DNA of 64,000 nt from Datnioides undecimradiatus (Eukaryota > Chordata > Actinopteri > Lobotiformes > Datnioididae), in NCBI GenBank assembly GCA_008933995.1, contig WARS01000012.1:5394001-5458000 (forward strand). The letters are read 5' to 3'. The position numbers and the translations under genes were made by a program. Under the pieces are notes generated by a model, which saw only the letters and a program-made list of their open reading frames with translations, had not been told where the DNA came from and did not search any database. This document shows, in pieces, positions 62,804-64,000 of this stretch; within the stretch, counting starts at the first letter, position 1; every line of letters begins with the position of its first letter.

Positions 62804-63034
62804 CACTATTGCCGCTTTGCTGCTGTGTCCTTGACCATAATTGTCTGTAGCAACCACCTCAAACTTAAAATACGACCTCCTCATGTTGCGGTACATGATT
62901 GCTGTCTTCACCACGCCGCTGTATGGTTCGATGACAAAGCCGTCTTTGCTGTCTTTAGCGTCTTTACCAGCAGGAGGGGGAATGATGAGCCGGTACACCA
63001 TAGAACTGTAGTTACCAGTGTCTCTGTCCAGGGC
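62804..63034 (-). CDS. pcdh15: pcdh15 exon: last cadherin repeat (EC11 part)
   Basis: Encodes [38 protein letters not shown] and [20 protein letters not shown]: cadherin features are the LDRDTGNYS segment and the VxATDNYG Ca-binding motif. It has 77 whole codons, acceptor TTATTACAG and donor GTGTGT. Close to the vertebrate PCDH15 sequence. Confidence 0.97.
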
Positions 63035-64000
63035 CTGTAATAAGGAAAGCAGTGTCATGATTATAATAATAATAAACAATGTTATAATAAAATGTCATCA
63101 TCATTATCCATGCAAACAACTGTAATCAAGTCATTGCTGCCATCATTATAATAAATCAATGCTTTGATCTGTGATGACTGTCATCATGATAGTGATTCCT
63201 CCACTTTCCCAACATTTGTCTCCAGGTGTTTAAGAAGTATATCAATACGCAGTTCAGCCCTGTACATTGATTATGGCAACGTTCTGTTGAGGGGGATGGG
63301 TGGGAGTGGGCGCTCTGACACTTTTAGTACTTGCATCATTTGATGTAGTACTGTGTATCAGCAGTAGGGGGTAAAGTGGTGCTTTGAGCTCTACTCAGGT
63401 CGATTCATTTGTTGTGTCATTCTAGCTAACTATCAACTCTCGCCCTCATTCACACATACATGCAAAGCCCACATTCATATCCAGACACACACCCAGACAG
63501 ATAGACATTGATTTTTTTGGCTGGGTCTTTACAAGAGGGGCTGGGAGTATAGACTACAGATTCACTCTGAGACGCACATCAAAGGTAACAATATAATAGC
63601 AAGAAACAAAATATATATATATTGTTCTTAGGGCCAGGGAATCAGGAAGTGGTAGCCAGAGAGGAAAGAGGAAGTAAAGAGAATAAAGAGGCATACATAG
63701 AGAAGATGAGGGAATAGGGGAGGACTGGGGTAAGAAAAGATGTACAGGTATATTTTTTGTGTTCTTACTTGCACAGGTAGTTTAGGGTAACTTTCAGCAT
63801 TACATTAATACCTGCAGTAATACCAGCCACCTGTTAGTGTATAGCTGTGTCCAAGATCCATTTACACACAATGTCTAAGCAGATTTTTAATATTTACTGT
63901 GTTCAAACTGAAAAGGAGGGGTATTTAAGTCAATGTGGATCCAAAGAAGCCTTCATTTTTGTAGGAAAAGATAACAAAAATAAGGACTGAACTTTTTAAA
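63035..64000 (-). other. pcdh15: pcdh15 intron, right edge of window
   Basis: Upstream (5') of the first exon on the minus strand. AT-rich, with short ATA and TA runs near 63060-63075 and 63610-63622. No exon is seen. Confidence 0.6.

Larger units (their letters stand above)
30857..63034 (-). other. pcdh15: pcdh15 gene model (5' truncated), protocadherin-15
   Basis: This span covers all coding exons of the 3' end of protocadherin-15 on the minus strand; upstream cadherin repeats lie outside. Known role: a single-pass adhesion receptor forming the lower part of the hair-cell tip link with CDH23, coupled to TMC/TMIE/LHFPL5 channels, and also used in photoreceptors. Seen here: the end of the last cadherin repeat, a membrane-proximal domain, one transmembrane segment, a microexon, a juxtamembrane exon, and alternative cytoplasmic tails CD1, a CD2-position exon and CD3. 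Paths give 824 residues (CD1) or 600 residues (CD3) from the window edge. Fish have two paralogues (a and b) and I cannot say which this is. Confidence 0.96.

Overview
The window is vertebrate nuclear DNA, almost certainly from a ray-finned fish, probably a percomorph. The evidence is short GT-AG introns, many CA/GT microsatellites, AT-rich spacers, and exon-encoded proteins that match vertebrate families closely but differ from mammals in a fish-like way. An interspersed repeat near 44.9-45.3 kb resembles, from memory, a repeat common in percomorph genomes. There is no prokaryotic, viral or CRISPR content. The window holds two large multi-exon genes in tail-to-tail orientation, and nearly everything else is intron, UTR or simple repeat.

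Region 1 (1 to about 27,620, + strand) is the 3' two thirds of plce1, phospholipase C epsilon 1. The exons run from the C-terminal part of the CDC25/RasGEF domain through a PH-like region, EF-hand region, PLC X box, acidic linker, PLC Y box, C2 domain and two Ras-association domains, followed by a 3' UTR. I could place 34 constitutive coding exons whose phases join without a break; they give 1,736 codons plus stop when the last intron is spliced. Two further 42-nt in-frame cassette exons and an alternative unspliced C-terminus are supported by splice sites and reading frame.

Region 2 (about 27.6-30.2 kb) is the short spacer between the converging 3' ends. It contains a 164-bp palindromic, MITE-like element.

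Region 3 (about 30.2-64 kb, - strand) is the 3' end of pcdh15, protocadherin-15, the lower half of the hair-cell tip link. Read on the minus strand, the order is the last cadherin repeat, the membrane-proximal domain, the transmembrane exon, a 9-nt microexon, the juxtamembrane cytoplasmic exon, and then a modular set of alternative tails. A proline-rich CD1 terminal exon ends in a PDZ ligand. Small shared exons (22, 74 and 130 nt) lead either to a 557-codon Ser/Glu-rich exon in the position of mammalian CD2 or to the final CD3 exon, which also ends in a PDZ ligand. All junction phases (2 or 0) are compatible, so the locus is built to swap cytoplasmic tails on one membrane receptor.

The genes share no obvious pathway step. 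PLCE1 is a Ras/Rho/G-protein-regulated phosphoinositide phospholipase in the cytosol and at membranes, and PCDH15 is an adhesion and mechanotransduction receptor. The unusual material is in splicing architecture: microexons, a CD2-like tail, cassette exons, a GC-AG intron and a duplicated acceptor region. No wholly new system was found.
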